A DNA stretch of 64,000 bases from Corynespora cassiicola (lineage: Eukaryota > Ascomycota > Dothideomycetes > Pleosporales > Corynesporascaceae), in contig JAEUWY010000020.1 in the NCBI GenBank assembly GCA_022059125.1, positions 310,001 to 374,000 of the forward strand, in the 5' to 3' direction. Both the position numbers and the translations under genes were made by a program. Below are positions 10,724-21,982 of the stretch, piece after piece. The notes below the pieces were generated by a model. That model ran no database searches. It was given only the letters and a program-made list of their open reading frames with translations, and had not been told where the DNA came from. How positions within the stretch are numbered: the first letter of the stretch is position 1; every line of letters starts with the position of its first letter.

Positions 10724-11311
10724 TTAGTCATCGTCCTGCGCCCACACATTCTTTTCCACCGCGACGGCCTCTAGTGCTGTGGCCATCACATCCCCCTCGA
10801 TTTTTTCTTCCAGCGGCTTCATAGAATCCCCAGGCGCATCTCTCTTTAGCCCTGCCTCCATATCAAGCCTTCGCTGGGTATAGTTATTCTGAACAAGCTT
10901 AGTAATTGCAATTATGTTACTCAGCTCTTCTCCATGCTGTAGTGCATCGATGCTCTCCCACAGCGAATTCTTCATGCCGCTTGCTCGCAATGTAGCTAAC
11001 TCCCAGCCAGAGAAGAACTTTCCAGTCAATTCCGAGGCGTTATACATCTTGGAGCGGCGTTTGGTGCTCGTTTTCTCTTCCAGTGGTATCAGCCTATCCT
11101 TTTCGTCTTCCAGGCCCTGGATGTATACAGGCTGTTTCAAAGGGTCCATTTCCCCTGATACTACCGTCTGAGGAAAAGCTTCAAGCTCCAATGTTGGATC
11201 GGGTGTCGCAAAGTCGCCAAAGTCCATGTCATCTTCAAAGGTTCCTTGTTGCTTGTATGGAGTGGCTGTCGGGTTGGCGCTGACACTGTCAGCCCAAACG
11301 TTGATATCCAT
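10724..11311 (-). CDS. Conserved-looking acidic protein of unknown function with a DFGDF motif
   Basis: A 195-aa product from a single exon. I chose the ATG at 11311 (MDINVWADSV) because the 23 residues upstream in frame are AT-rich and look like leader. No signal peptide or membrane segment is present. Residues about 24-36 contain EDDMDFGDFATPD, and FGDF fits the short motif bound by gamma-adaptin/GGA ear domains (aromatic-Gly-acidic-aromatic); this is suggestive only. A central KRRSKMYNASELTGKFFSGWELATLR segment, split by short gaps, looks like a folded or helical core, and the acidic C-terminus ends in QDDD. It could be an endosomal trafficking accessory protein, but I do not recognise the family. 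Confidence 0.6.
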   Translation of the reverse strand: MDINVWADSVSANPTATPYKQQGTFEDDMDFGDFATPDPTLELEAFPQTVVSGEMDPLKQPVYIQGLEDEKDRLIPLEEKTSTKRRSKMYNASELTGKFFSGWELATLRASGMKNSLWESIDALQHGEELSNIIAITKLVQNNYTQRRLDMEAGLKRDAPGDSMKPLEEKIEGDVMATALEAVAVEKNVWAQDDD

Positions 11312-12297
11312 AGTTGAACCTCTACTCCGTGTTGTAAAGGGAAAAGTTACGGTTATTTGGTAGGATAGGATTGTTTGCATATATAATCTACAGAATAGTA
11401 GTATCTTACGCTTTGCACAATGCGGCGGATCCAGTGCTAGGCAGCTTTGTAAGTGTGCTGATTGTTTACAAGTAATGCACCAACACCTGTCAATGTCATC
11501 TCACAACTTCTTGAACATCATATTCACCACCATTGTGCCAAGTTTTTGACTTGTTACGTGTACAGGGATATCGAAGCATAATCACTTGGAAACCATAGTA
11601 AATAAAGCATCGCGATAGATGAGATACCCTAAGCAGTCATACCGAGCGTTTCTGTGGATGTATACATGCGGTGTCAGAACTATATTAGCATTATTTATGG
11701 TGATCTTGACATTAGTTGAAACTTTATAGACGTGAAGAAATGCCTCGTTCTGGCGGTGCAGATAGTTAAATGATTTTTGTATCACTAATATGACACTAAC
11801 CCCAGCCCTTGGTTTCTATTGACAATATGAGTGACTTCAAGTTCCTTTACTTAGGTACTTTAGCAGCTCTAACACTTTTTTTGTTTTACTGTTATCTTCG
11901 TCTATAATGCAGCTACTTATTGTCTCAGTCATATATATATTTTTTTAATGAAGATCCTAAGTGGATGCCTTAAGACGTAAGCAAGTTACTTTTTATCACA
12001 TTCTTGATTGGTATTATTACTGTCTGTACTTATTATTTAATCCTGGCCTAGTAAAGCTGAGAAAAAGAGACTTCTGCAGCTCTTTGGAAAATGTAAGCAA
12101 ATTATTGCTTTTCTACATAACCACAGCTAGACACCTAGAAACTAATCCATCAAATAAAGGACAGGAGGACAGCGGACTGATTATTAACTCGCATGTCATA
12201 GTACATGTAATATAAAATACACAGAACGCACTAGAGTAAAAAGTGCAGTTTCTCTCTCGCCAGAGCCCCCAACCATCCGTGTATAGTGCTTCAGTAT
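11312..12297. other. AT-rich intergenic stretch
   Basis: About 1 kb with visibly lower GC than its flanks and many short A/T runs, including TATATATATTTTTTTAAT near 11930. No coding frame, RNA gene or terminal repeat could be identified. It may be an old mutated repeat, but nothing in it matches the LTRs or inverted repeats found beyond 39 kb. Confidence 0.4.
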
Positions 12298-14507
12298 TCA
12301 GCCTTCCTTGTGTTCCTGCACAGCCTTCTGGACATCCTGCGCGGCAACAGAACTTCTCCTTCGTTCCGCATATATCATTGCTTCTTCTGTCTGATCGTAC
12401 GCGATGAGAAGGTTTCCGTTCTTATCGTAACGGTGGGGCATCTCGTGGGCGATCTTGACGACATTGAATGGGTTGGTGGTCTTGTGGAAGATTTCATCCA
12501 TCTAGAACATGAATTAGCCATTCTGTGTGGTAAATCAAGATGATGTGAGTAGAAAACATACCTCTTCAAGAGAACGATAGGCCGTCTCTGGGAAAAAAAG
12601 ATATACGCATGGAACCATGGCAGTGTTGATGACGGCGAAGATGATGTAGGTTTTGTAACCGATGTTGGCAAATGCCACTGGAGTCACCATGACGACCATG
12701 AACTACAGCGTCATTAGGAATGTGAATCTAATGCTGGATCTGTTATCTTACATTGAAAATCCAGTTTGCAGTTGTAGAGATAGCATTCGCCGGTGCTCGA
12801 ATGCTCAAAGGTGTGATTTCGGCTGGATAAAGCCTGCAGTCTATCAGAAAGCGTCCTCAAAGTCCAACATATTACACATACCAGGTCATCCCAAGCCATC
12901 CAATAGCAAAGAACGAGTTGAAGACGAACAGAAAGACGGCAGCGGTGATGCCCAAGCCGGTAGAGACACGAGATGTCGTTCCAGCTAGCACCGCCATTGA
13001 CGCGGCTTGGCCGGCAGCGCCAAACATCATCAGCGATCGGCGGCCGAATTTTTCGATTGTGAAGATGGCGATCCAAGAAGCCATGAAATATTCGGTGCCG
13101 TTACATGCGGCTAGCAGACGACTAAGAAAGCCGGACAATCCTATGTTTTGCTCGAAAATCGTTGCTGCATAGTACGTAATGATATTGATCCCGGATATCT
13201 TCGGATGGTCAGCATAAAAGCTCCGCCGTAAAACATGACCCAAAGAATGGCTCGATTACCTGCTGAAACATCTGGTTGACATAGGCAAGCGCTGTCCGAT
13301 GAAAGTTGCGGTTTCGATTCATCCTGAAACAATCCCTGAAACCCCCTTTTGACATTTCGAAGACAGTGTCTTTGACGGCTTGGAACTCGCTTTGTATCTT
13401 CTTGTCTTCGGGTGGCAAATCGCTGAGGGCGCAGAGGACCTGCAGTGCGTCATCTTCGCGGTTCTTTAGCACCAACCATCGAGGAGATTCAGGGAGTCCA
13501 GGTATAGTGACGAGAATGAAGACGGCCAAGACAATCTGGAAAGCTATGGGGAATCGCCAAGAGATGGTGGATGGTTCCAAGAATGAAAAGCCAAGGTCGA
13601 TCCAATAGCTTAGCATGACACCAAAGACGATGAGCGAGCCCTGGTCGATTTAGATTGGGGTCGTAGGGAGAGATTCTAAGGTGCTACCCACCTCTATCAT
13701 GACCATCTGTCCTCGCCTATGGGATTTCGAAGTCTCTGCTTGCCAGCTGCGTCATCACTTAGCAGATATTCGAGGCGGAGTGGGCAGTACTTACGTGGGC
13801 ACAGTGGATGTGTTCATGCCGTTGCCAAAGCCAGTTATCCAGCGGCCTACAATGAGCTGTGGCAGACCGAATGATGCAGCTTGAAGAATGGCGCCGACGA
13901 CCATGATGGCACTCCCGGTGAAAATTGTGCGTTTGCGGCCGAGTATGTTTCCCAACCAGATGGTTGCAACGGCGCCGAAGAAGCAACCCAGGGTATAGGA
14001 ACCGACGGTTATTCTGCGTGCGACGCGATCAGACTGGGTGGTAGTGATGGTAGTGAGGAAAATAGTTACCCTTGTATGTTTGATGCATGGCTGGGATTGC
14101 TTTCGAAGAGTCAGTGAGGAGAAGACATAAGCCAGACAAATCCACGGGTTGCGAGAAACGACAGTTGAGAGAAGTTGGTGTAAGACTGTGTGTCAAGTTG
14201 CTGATAAAAGACATGCACACACCTTCCTTCAGGCGGATTCACAACATCAATCTCTGGAAAATGATGCAAGAAGGACGGGAGCGTAAGCAGGCCGCCCATG
14301 ACTGTCGGAAATGTTAATTTGCGGAGACATCCAGGCTGTCGGCGATGTCAAAACCTACCACCCTGGTCTACCTATCGTCAGCCTTCAACATAACATGGGA
14401 TAACAACGATGGAACATACCATAACCAAACAATGCAAAGTCAGTGCCTGCGACTACGGCAATGGCAATATTGAGCTTCAGGCCCGTCAGGCCGTAAAACT
14501 TCTTCAT
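12298..14507 (-). CDS. MFS sugar transporter (sugar porter family), 11 exons
   Basis: Plasma-membrane proton-coupled or facilitative sugar transporter of the Sugar_tr group. Exons (5' to 3'): 14507-14420, 14367-14359 (9 nt), 14301-14223, 14090-14070 (21 nt), 14013-13795, 13746-13692, 13640-13260, 13198-12882, 12833-12752, 12702-12562, 12501-12298. All ten introns begin GT and end AG, and the phases join cleanly into 531 aa. Family signatures appear across the junctions: GYDQGVMGGLLT, SHASNIQGI, LGRKR, VGRWITGFGNGMN, PESPRWL, QQISGINIITYY, FGRRS, WLYPAEITPL, FPETAYRSLEE. Twelve membrane segments are expected. The tail after residue about 465 is cytoplasmic and charged. The substrate cannot be read from sequence. 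The match of every junction to conserved motifs makes the model strong despite the tiny exons. Confidence 0.92.
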
Positions 14508-15384
14508 TGCGTTCGGTTGAGGTGACGATGAGGTTCGGATCGGCAGATTGGGGGGAAAAAGCAGACCACAGGTTGCGATGGCCAATTGCTCCCACAGACA
14601 CTGCACAGTGAAGAGGTCTTCAGGAAGGAAAGGCTGCGCTGCTGACTGGAGAAAACATGGGCCTGGAGCGGACCATGTAGGGATTTATGAGAATCATGGC
14701 GGTTGGCGGAGATGCCGACAGGGCCAGTACGACACGGAGGCAATGAGCGAGCATCCCATGATGACGTTGCACGCTTGAGCCGCGTGCGGGGATAAACTGG
14801 ACGATGCGCCCCTGCGACGGCCGAGCTACCAGCCCCGTGGGGAAAGTAGCGCGCTTCTCGTGATTTGGCCAGCCAGCGGCATTATGATAGATACAGGCCG
14901 GAATTGCCTGTTGGGGTGCATCCGAGCCTGTCAGTCAAAGTGAACGGCTTCCAGATCGTGGAGGCGGCCCCGAGGAAGGGCCGCTGACGGCGCCACCCTG
15001 CGTGCGCGCGCCGCCATCCAGTGAGGCCACGTCCCAGATCAGGCATTCCGGGAAACGTCGTTGTAGATTGAGTTTGCCGGAGCCCGCATATTCCTCAGCA
15101 ATTTCTCCAAGCAGCAGCAGAGACTGCAGGTGCGGGAACGAAGAGGAGCTTCTACAGCCCTTCCAGAACAGTGGCGGATTCGCACATGCGGAGAAGAAGC
15201 GGGCCTCCCCTCCTTAGCATATCACCCGATACTCTTGGCCGAGTCTTGATCTCACTTCCGAGGTCTTCGTCATGGCATGGTTCGTCATGGTTAAGCGCTG
15301 CCGACTCGCTCTTCTCCGCACGCATTGGCACTATATTCTGCTAAGCACTGGGCGGTTTGCCATTCGCAGACAAGCCGCAGTGAA

Positions 15385-15422
<38 letters not shown>

Positions 15423-15504
15423 ACATATACACCTTCTAGTGCCTCCAGTGCAAAGACCTGGCCATGACGGCGGCGCATATCGGTACACGTAAAAAAACCA
15501 CAAG
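14508..15504. other. Upstream region of the sugar transporter
   Basis: Intergenic DNA of moderate GC with no convincing gene. It contains a CA microsatellite (15386-15419, listed separately). The first few hundred bases left of 14900 should hold the transporter promoter, but I see no clear TATA box. Confidence 0.4.
15386..15419 (+). repeat. CA dinucleotide microsatellite
   Basis: An uninterrupted run of about 17 CA units. It lies between the transporter promoter and a stretch that is open on both strands. Confidence 0.95.
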
Positions 15505-16283
15505 ATGTTGCTCCGGAAAAGCCACTGGATTGTTCATTCCATCACCTGCTTCGTGCCGCAATACAATGCCACACAACGAAGGAGAAACCTGCCCACTAGT
15601 GCTTATCCAGTCGAGAAGGTGACTTCGGTCGTCGTCGTCTTTACAATCCTCATCTCGTCAATTCCAACTTCTCCAGTCTCGATTCCCTCTTTGTTTAATC
15701 CGCGGATGCTACTATTGCCTTCGTGGAGTGCCTCGCCCCTCGTGACACTGACCGCATATAGACTCTGCGACGCCATGGCCGACTTAATGCCCCAACCAGC
15801 CAAATTTCGATTTCTGGAAATCGGCCACCCCTCTCTGTCCGACGAGTTCGCTCTCTCTGTACAGCTCCAGGACCCATTTAATTTCGATGTAATCCGCTTT
15901 CCATGTCGCTGTGCGAATGACGGCGCTGGCCTCTTCACATATGGGTCGCATTCGAGCATAGGCTCATGGTTGTCCTTAGGAAAGCACGCAGCTTGTGGGC
16001 GAACAAAGAAGAGGCTCGGAAATGCGACATGCGATAGGGTGGGACTATGTGGCTCACTAAAGTCATGCGAGCTAGAGCCAGAGACAGGGGCTATTGCACA
16101 GTATGTTGTAGCCAATCTCGCGAGATGGTTTCCAAGGCTTGTAAAGAGAGATCTTATAGATGAAATACAAGCGACTATTAGACCGGATACCATGTCGATA
16201 CCGAGAGCATATATGCTTTGGCTCTTTGTTATTTGCTGATGCTCTTTAGACTGTGGCACGGACAAGGTGTGAGAGGGAATCAT
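15505..16283. other. Stretch open in both directions, gene status unclear
   Basis: A plus-strand frame (15505-16239, 244 codons) and a minus-strand frame (15603-16283, 226 codons) overlap almost completely. Neither translation shows a domain, signal peptide or motif I recognise, and neither has obvious splice signals extending it. One could be an orphan gene, or both could be chance. Transcript evidence would be needed to call either. Confidence 0.25.
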
Positions 16284-19120
16284 CTGTCAAGCTTGATTCT
16301 GACTGCGGAGAATTTTGGGAGCCAGGCGATTCTGAGTCTTCCTCGACCCTCATATAAAGCACGTGCATCGGCAGTTGAATGTCACGGCGCCATGGGGCGC
16401 GTGTGTCCACATGCAACACTGTCCTACGGCGTGGACCCTTGTATTCAGAGAGGCCCGGCAAGGTCGACAAAGCATGACTGAGGACGGACAACAGGACACT
16501 ACAGTCAAAGGAAGAGCAAAAATAGCGCTTCGTTACAAACACTGTCAGTGACTCTATCTACCGGGCAATCTATTACTTCTTAGAACGCTGTACGGCTAAT
16601 CCATCTTAATATTCGCAGTCACCTACTCGAATCAACCTTTGGTTCCAACTAAACTTTTCGATTCAAATTAGCCAAAAAAAAAAAGCATCTGCTGCGCATG
16701 CGCTGTGCAACTCTTTTTCAGAGCATCAACGGTGTAACTGTGCGACATGCGCAGAAAAACTCGGTATCAAAAGCAAATAGGAGAGGGATATTCGCTGGTG
16801 GGCCTAACGCTATCGTTCTCACTGCTTACAGGGAGGTGATAGAGTCCGGCCATTAGCGGAGCCATACATCTCATCTACAAGCAAAATCCTAATGGGTGTG
16901 CCTTTTTTCTTCATCTGCATCGATTGTGCTGAATTTCAGGTACTTGAAGTGTGCAATACACCGATAAGAGCAAAAAAAAGCCACGGGACTCTGAGTCTCT
17001 GGCAGTCATGTGGTTGAAAAAAATCTATTTAATATATCCAAAGACAATTGACAGTGGAGGCTACTGAGTACATGGACATATCTTATATATCCTCTGATCT
17101 GTAGCAAAAACCTAAGGAGAAACTGTAAATTATGCCCTTGACGCATAGTTTGGAAGAAGGCATAGATGAAGGGGACTCTATAAGATTTAGTCCAAGGTCG
17201 TTGAGGAATCTATAAGTTTGCAGCATATTAGGGAAACTGTGAAATCCAAAATAGAAATGACTTTTTATTTCTAAAGGTATAGACTGCTGTTCTTTCTGTG
17301 CTACGTTGCTACATAGCGGGTCGGCTTTAGTGATTAGCTCGATGATATCTGTCTCTACTTCATGTAGCCGAGAAAGAAGAAATGTTCTAATCCCAATGAA
17401 CTTGAACTTTTTTGTAATAATATCCTGGGCAACACTAACCTGCTTCAGGTACTTGAACCAATATGTAGGGGACTAAGAACCCTAACTGGGGATGCATGAA
17501 GGGCCTCGCATTCTGATTAAACTGTTATAAGATATCCAAGTACTCTACTCTGAGACTAAAAGTGTTGTGGTCATGGTTTGGCTATACTCTCATTTGTATG
17601 CAACACAGACGACTGGGAAAGGATGGTATTGTATCGCAATACATTTCTTGGAAGAAATCTCTGCTCTCCTCTCCCTACGTGCGCCTGGCTCTGATATGAC
17701 GGTAGCTATGCAAAAATTAACAGGTGGAAATGACTGAGAGCTCGAGTATAGTAAAAAGTCATTAGGGGATGAATGCGTCATAGCAGAGAAAGGCTATTAT
17801 TCCCCAGCAGCTGATAGCCTATGTCCTTGGCCCCATTCCGTGCGTTTGAGTAGTATGATATTCGGTAATCTGTGACATTGCTCCTTGTCGTCAAACCTGC
17901 TGAGACGAGATTGTACTACACTTTTCATGTCCCGGTCGTCCAGGGGGTTGCTGGCAATCCACGAGCGAAGGATGCGGTAAAATATGAAAAAAAAGAAGTA
18001 TTCCAAAGTATCACATGCTTTCTGGCGTCTTACACTGTATTTTTTTTGCAGGAAATACCTACAGAGCGCATGTCTACGGTATGTCCAGAGTGCAGTGGCT
18101 CACCGCACTTCATCGGTATTCCAGCGCTTCAGCCGCTTGCGGAATATGTGCTACTCGGATTGTATCAGCCACAATTCGGATATCAGCTTTCGCATACCAG
18201 CTTGGGGGCTCAGCTTAAGCTAATGTTCAGCCTTTTGTAAAAGTTGTGTGCCTTATGGCTCCAATACACATAGGGTTTTCTTTTCGGAGGTTCATCGCGA
18301 TTCCCCCTGACATGCTTTTCTCCCGGCGAAAAGAACCCAACTTTATGACTGGGTGATGGACAAGATGCAAACTCCAGACTGGTAATGTTTGAGTTGGCGC
18401 TCAGCGGTATCTAAGAATAGTGGCCAGGGGAGGCCAAGACGTCCTAGCGAGCCTAGCCTTCACCGGATCCAGCCACCAGTTTTCTACGCTGTTCCACTTC
18501 GTCACGTTCCAGCTGATGCACAGTATGAAATTGAATGGTATTGGTCGATAAAGTTTGAACTATCGCTTCTTCTTCTTCTTCTTGTTCTTGTTCTTGCCAG
18601 CGAATATATTAGGCACTTACATCATAGGTCTCGCACATTTGCATGTGGTCGTCCAGAACGCCGCTTATTTGCGCACACATGTTGTCAGGCAACCGTCGCC
18701 TTCAAGCCACGAACTCGTACTCTCAGTTCAGCCGCATATCCTTTCTGTCCAAAGATATCCTTTCGGACCGTGGCTTCAGGCGCCCTAAGCTTCACGCGGT
18801 AGTCCTTAGCGTCAAGGGTTCAGCTCAGCTTGGCAGCCCCCATCACGCTGCAGTCCTACCTCATTCGTCCTATCATGTCTGCAATTTGCCGTGGCAGTGT
18901 ACTACAACGCGGATCTTCGCGCCAAAGTCCGCTGCATGTAGTTTTCAGCCTCGTGGAGGTATATTAAAATTGCAGTCCCCCGCGATTGTACCTTTTTGTG
19001 ACTTCGTGATCGCGCCTCGCTCTTTGGGCCTTTTTTTTTTTTTGTCGCAGCTAGGTTTCTTCGTTGCGAAGGATCGCGAACGCCGACCGACGTGGAGTTG
19101 AATGCCTTTTTCTCTTAGCC
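16284..19120. other. Gene-poor intergenic stretch
   Basis: About 2.8 kb, with AT-rich patches between 16600 and 18250 and a TTC/TTG-rich run near 18568-18597. Only short frames occur and none is convincing. No tRNA-like fold, terminal repeat or LTR-like sequence was recognised. The final part should contain the promoter of the protease gene at 19121. Confidence 0.4.
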
Positions 19121-21487
19121 ATGCTTTTCGATTTGTTCGTCGTGAGCACCGCCATTCTGCTCTTTGACAAGAGAGCGGCGGCACAGCGGGACAAGACGCC
19201 ATGTCAGTCGGTGAGCTCGATGTCTGCGGCGTTCGTGTCGCTATATCCGGAAGCAACACAAGCCTTGGTACCAGCCCAAGTCGCTGAGGATTGCTTGAAA
19301 TCGGTCCCAATAAACAAAGAGGAGGACCTAGCTCTGATTGAGGAGATGGGATACTACATTAGTTGGCAGTCCAATCTTGCCTATCTGGTTGAGCCTCCAG
19401 AAGGGTATACCGGGGAGCGTGTCGACACGCTGGAGGAAATCCAAAAGATTTACGATGACCTGGAGAACGACAAGTACAAAGACGAATACACGCTAATGTT
19501 TGATTTATCTTCGGTCTTGACAAAATCTTACGATTTCCATTTTGCATTCGCAGCGGATATCCTGGGGGTTTTTCGCTTTCGGAGGGGGAACATTGGCCGT
19601 GGGCTCTTGGACGAGTTTGCCGTCATCTCTGTATCCACTGACGGCAAGGAAGTACCGAAGTTATACAACTACTGTAAGTAAAATCTACCATGTTCGGGGG
19701 GTAAGAAGTATCAATTGGTTGACGGTCATAGATGATGTCATGGTTAGCACAGAGGAGGGATGGACGCCATCTCCAATCACTCAAATCAATAACCAGTCGG
19801 CTGAAGAGTACTTGCAAGATTGGAGCACCAACTTCGTATATCATGAAGACCATGCTCGATATAACCGCTTGTTTCCTAATCAAGCGCAAGACTCTATGGG
19901 GATACCCGTTAATCAATTCGGCAGGAGTAGTGTGCCCGACGGAGCACATACGACGGTAGAGCACGAAAACGGAACCATTTTTCAATACATCAACAATGCC
20001 ATCATTGATTTGGACGCTTTTGACGGGGTCGAAGACGGCAAGAGCTTCTTTGCCCGATTCTGCAACCAGGGCCCGCCGACTCAGACTCGCAAGCGCGGCG
20101 CAATGAAGCTCTCGCGGCCAGCCTCAAAGGTCAAGCGTCAGACGACGGAGCCTACAGCGACAGGCTTTCCCACGCCGGCGATTCTGCACTCAGAGGGTGT
20201 GATTGGGGGTTACTACCTGGATGGCGCAGGTTACGACGACGTTGCTGTGTTCAGCGTTCCCTCGTTCAGCCCAGAGACGCAAGAGGGACCGGAGGAATTC
20301 CAGAACCTAATCAGCGTTTTCCTCAAGGATGCAAAGGACACAGGAAAGAAGAGGCTGGTAATCGACCTGCGCGGGAATGGAGGAGGTCGCGTGTTCCTGG
20401 GCTACGATCTGTTCAAGCAGGTATGTCTATTCACGGCTTCGTGGGACCAATAGTCTGCTAACTTGGTCAGCTTTTCCCCAAGGAAGATCCGTATGGCGCG
20501 TCCCAGTTCCGAGCAAACGAGGCCTTTGACATTACTGGCCAGTTCATGACGGAGGCCTTGAGCTCCGTCACGTACGAGGATGCGCTGGCAGACTTCCGGC
20601 TCAACGGCGAGGAGAGCAAACTCGGACTGGCATGGCAGTCCATCTTCAACTACCGTCTCCCTCTGACGGTCGACAACAAGAACTTCTCGTCATGGGAGGA
20701 ATACTTTGGCCCTCACGTGCGCAACAATGACAACTTCACAACCATATCGCGCAAAGATCTCAACAATGCCTTCTCGGACGACTTGAGCATGGACGTGACG
20801 GGCTATGGCACGCGAGCGGCCAACCTGGACGAGAACCAGGCCTTCGATGCCGACAACATGGTGCTCCTGCAGGACGGTGGGTGCGGATCGACATGTGCTG
20901 TCTTCTCCGAGTTTATGAAGTCGCAGGGAGGTGTCCACCAAGTAGTTGTGGGTGGCAAGCCCGAGACGGGGCCCATGCAAGGCGTAGCCGGAAGCAAAGG
21001 CTCCCAAGTGTATACGTGGACGCAGGTTTGGACCGAGGCGTTCAGGGCGTATAGCAACCTCGCAGAATACCAGGAGGAGCTCAACAGGACGGAGCTCGGG
21101 GCCCTGGTGTTTGCTGAGCGGCCACTCCAGCGCACGGCATACCAGCAGAACGGGATGAGCCAGTCAGTCATAAATCTAAGGGACAACATGAGGAAGAACG
21201 ACGACAGCGGGGTCCCGCTCGAGTTCCAGTACGAGGCGGCTGACTGCAGGCTCTTCTACACGGCAGGCATGGTGCGGGACGTGCAGGAGGTGTGGAAGAA
21301 GACGGTCGACGCGCGCTGGGGCGACGCGAATCAGGTGTGCGTCGAGGGCAGCGTGGGCCATGAGTCGTCGTTGTCCGGAGGAGCGCCGACGGCCGAGGGC
21401 AGCAGGAAGAGTGGCGCGACAAAGACGAGCAGCGGGGCTGCCATGGCCGTGGCAGTGGGTCTATTTGCAGCGGTGGTGGTTTTGTAG
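19121..21487 (+). CDS. Secreted, probably GPI-anchored S41 family (CPAF-like) serine protease
   Basis: Three exons (19121-19673, 19732-20420, 20471-21487; introns 58 and 50 bp) encode 752 aa. An N-terminal signal peptide (MLFDLFVVSTAILLF, cleavage near residue 21) and a C-terminal Ser/Thr-rich tract followed by a hydrophobic end (AMAVAVGLFAAVVVL) predict export and GPI anchoring. The core has the tail-specific protease signatures: RLVIDLRGNGGGR (about residue 400) and the nucleophile region DGGCGSTCAVFSE with the candidate catalytic Ser at residue 554. An in-frame ATG at 19064 gives a poorer signal peptide, so I preferred 19121. Fungal CPAF-like proteins include UstP of the ustiloxin pathway, but no RiPP precursor or UstYa-like gene is visible nearby, so a biosynthetic role is not supported. 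Substrate unknown. Confidence 0.85.
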
Positions 21488-21982
21488 ACGGTCATGGCGT
21501 CGGCGTTGGTCTTTGGGGTTGGTGGGCCTAGACAGCTGGAGTGCAACCCATTCGATACGGCCGTTTGACTCTCGCTGTTGACATGTGGGTGCTATCTGAC
21601 TCGAAGTGGTGTGCATGTCGTGTCGCATCGCCGCCTGCCGGGCAAGGGTCCGGGTGATGGCCCCTTTCCCCCGAGGATTTGCCGGCCAGTAGAGCAGATG
21701 GTCAATGCACGGGGCCACGCTATTCCCGGGCATTCTTGTAGAATAATAGACAGAATCGCACGCGGAACTGGGGTCCTAGATCACTCACAAACACACCGGG
21801 GCTGCCCCCAACAATGCCCGGAGACGCAAAGAGCGCGGGAGCTCTCACACAAAAACGCAGATACTCCCGGGTATACATACACTACATTACTCAGCCATCA
21901 GAGTTACATTATCCGTCATCATCCATGAGCGCTGCCATCATCATCGTAACCACCCACCCGCATCCATAGATGCGCAATGCCA
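21488..21982. other. Convergent intergenic region
   Basis: A 495 bp gap between the plus-strand protease and the minus-strand arrestin-like gene, so it holds both 3' ends. No coding potential or RNA gene seen. Confidence 0.5.

Noticed and set aside
15381..15420. CA tract considered as part of a CRISPR or coding repeat
   Set aside because: A plain dinucleotide microsatellite with no spacers.
19064..19120. Upstream in-frame ATG for the S41 protease
   Set aside because: It would put an Arg-rich stretch before the hydrophobic core; the ATG at 19121 gives a cleaner signal peptide. It cannot be fully excluded.
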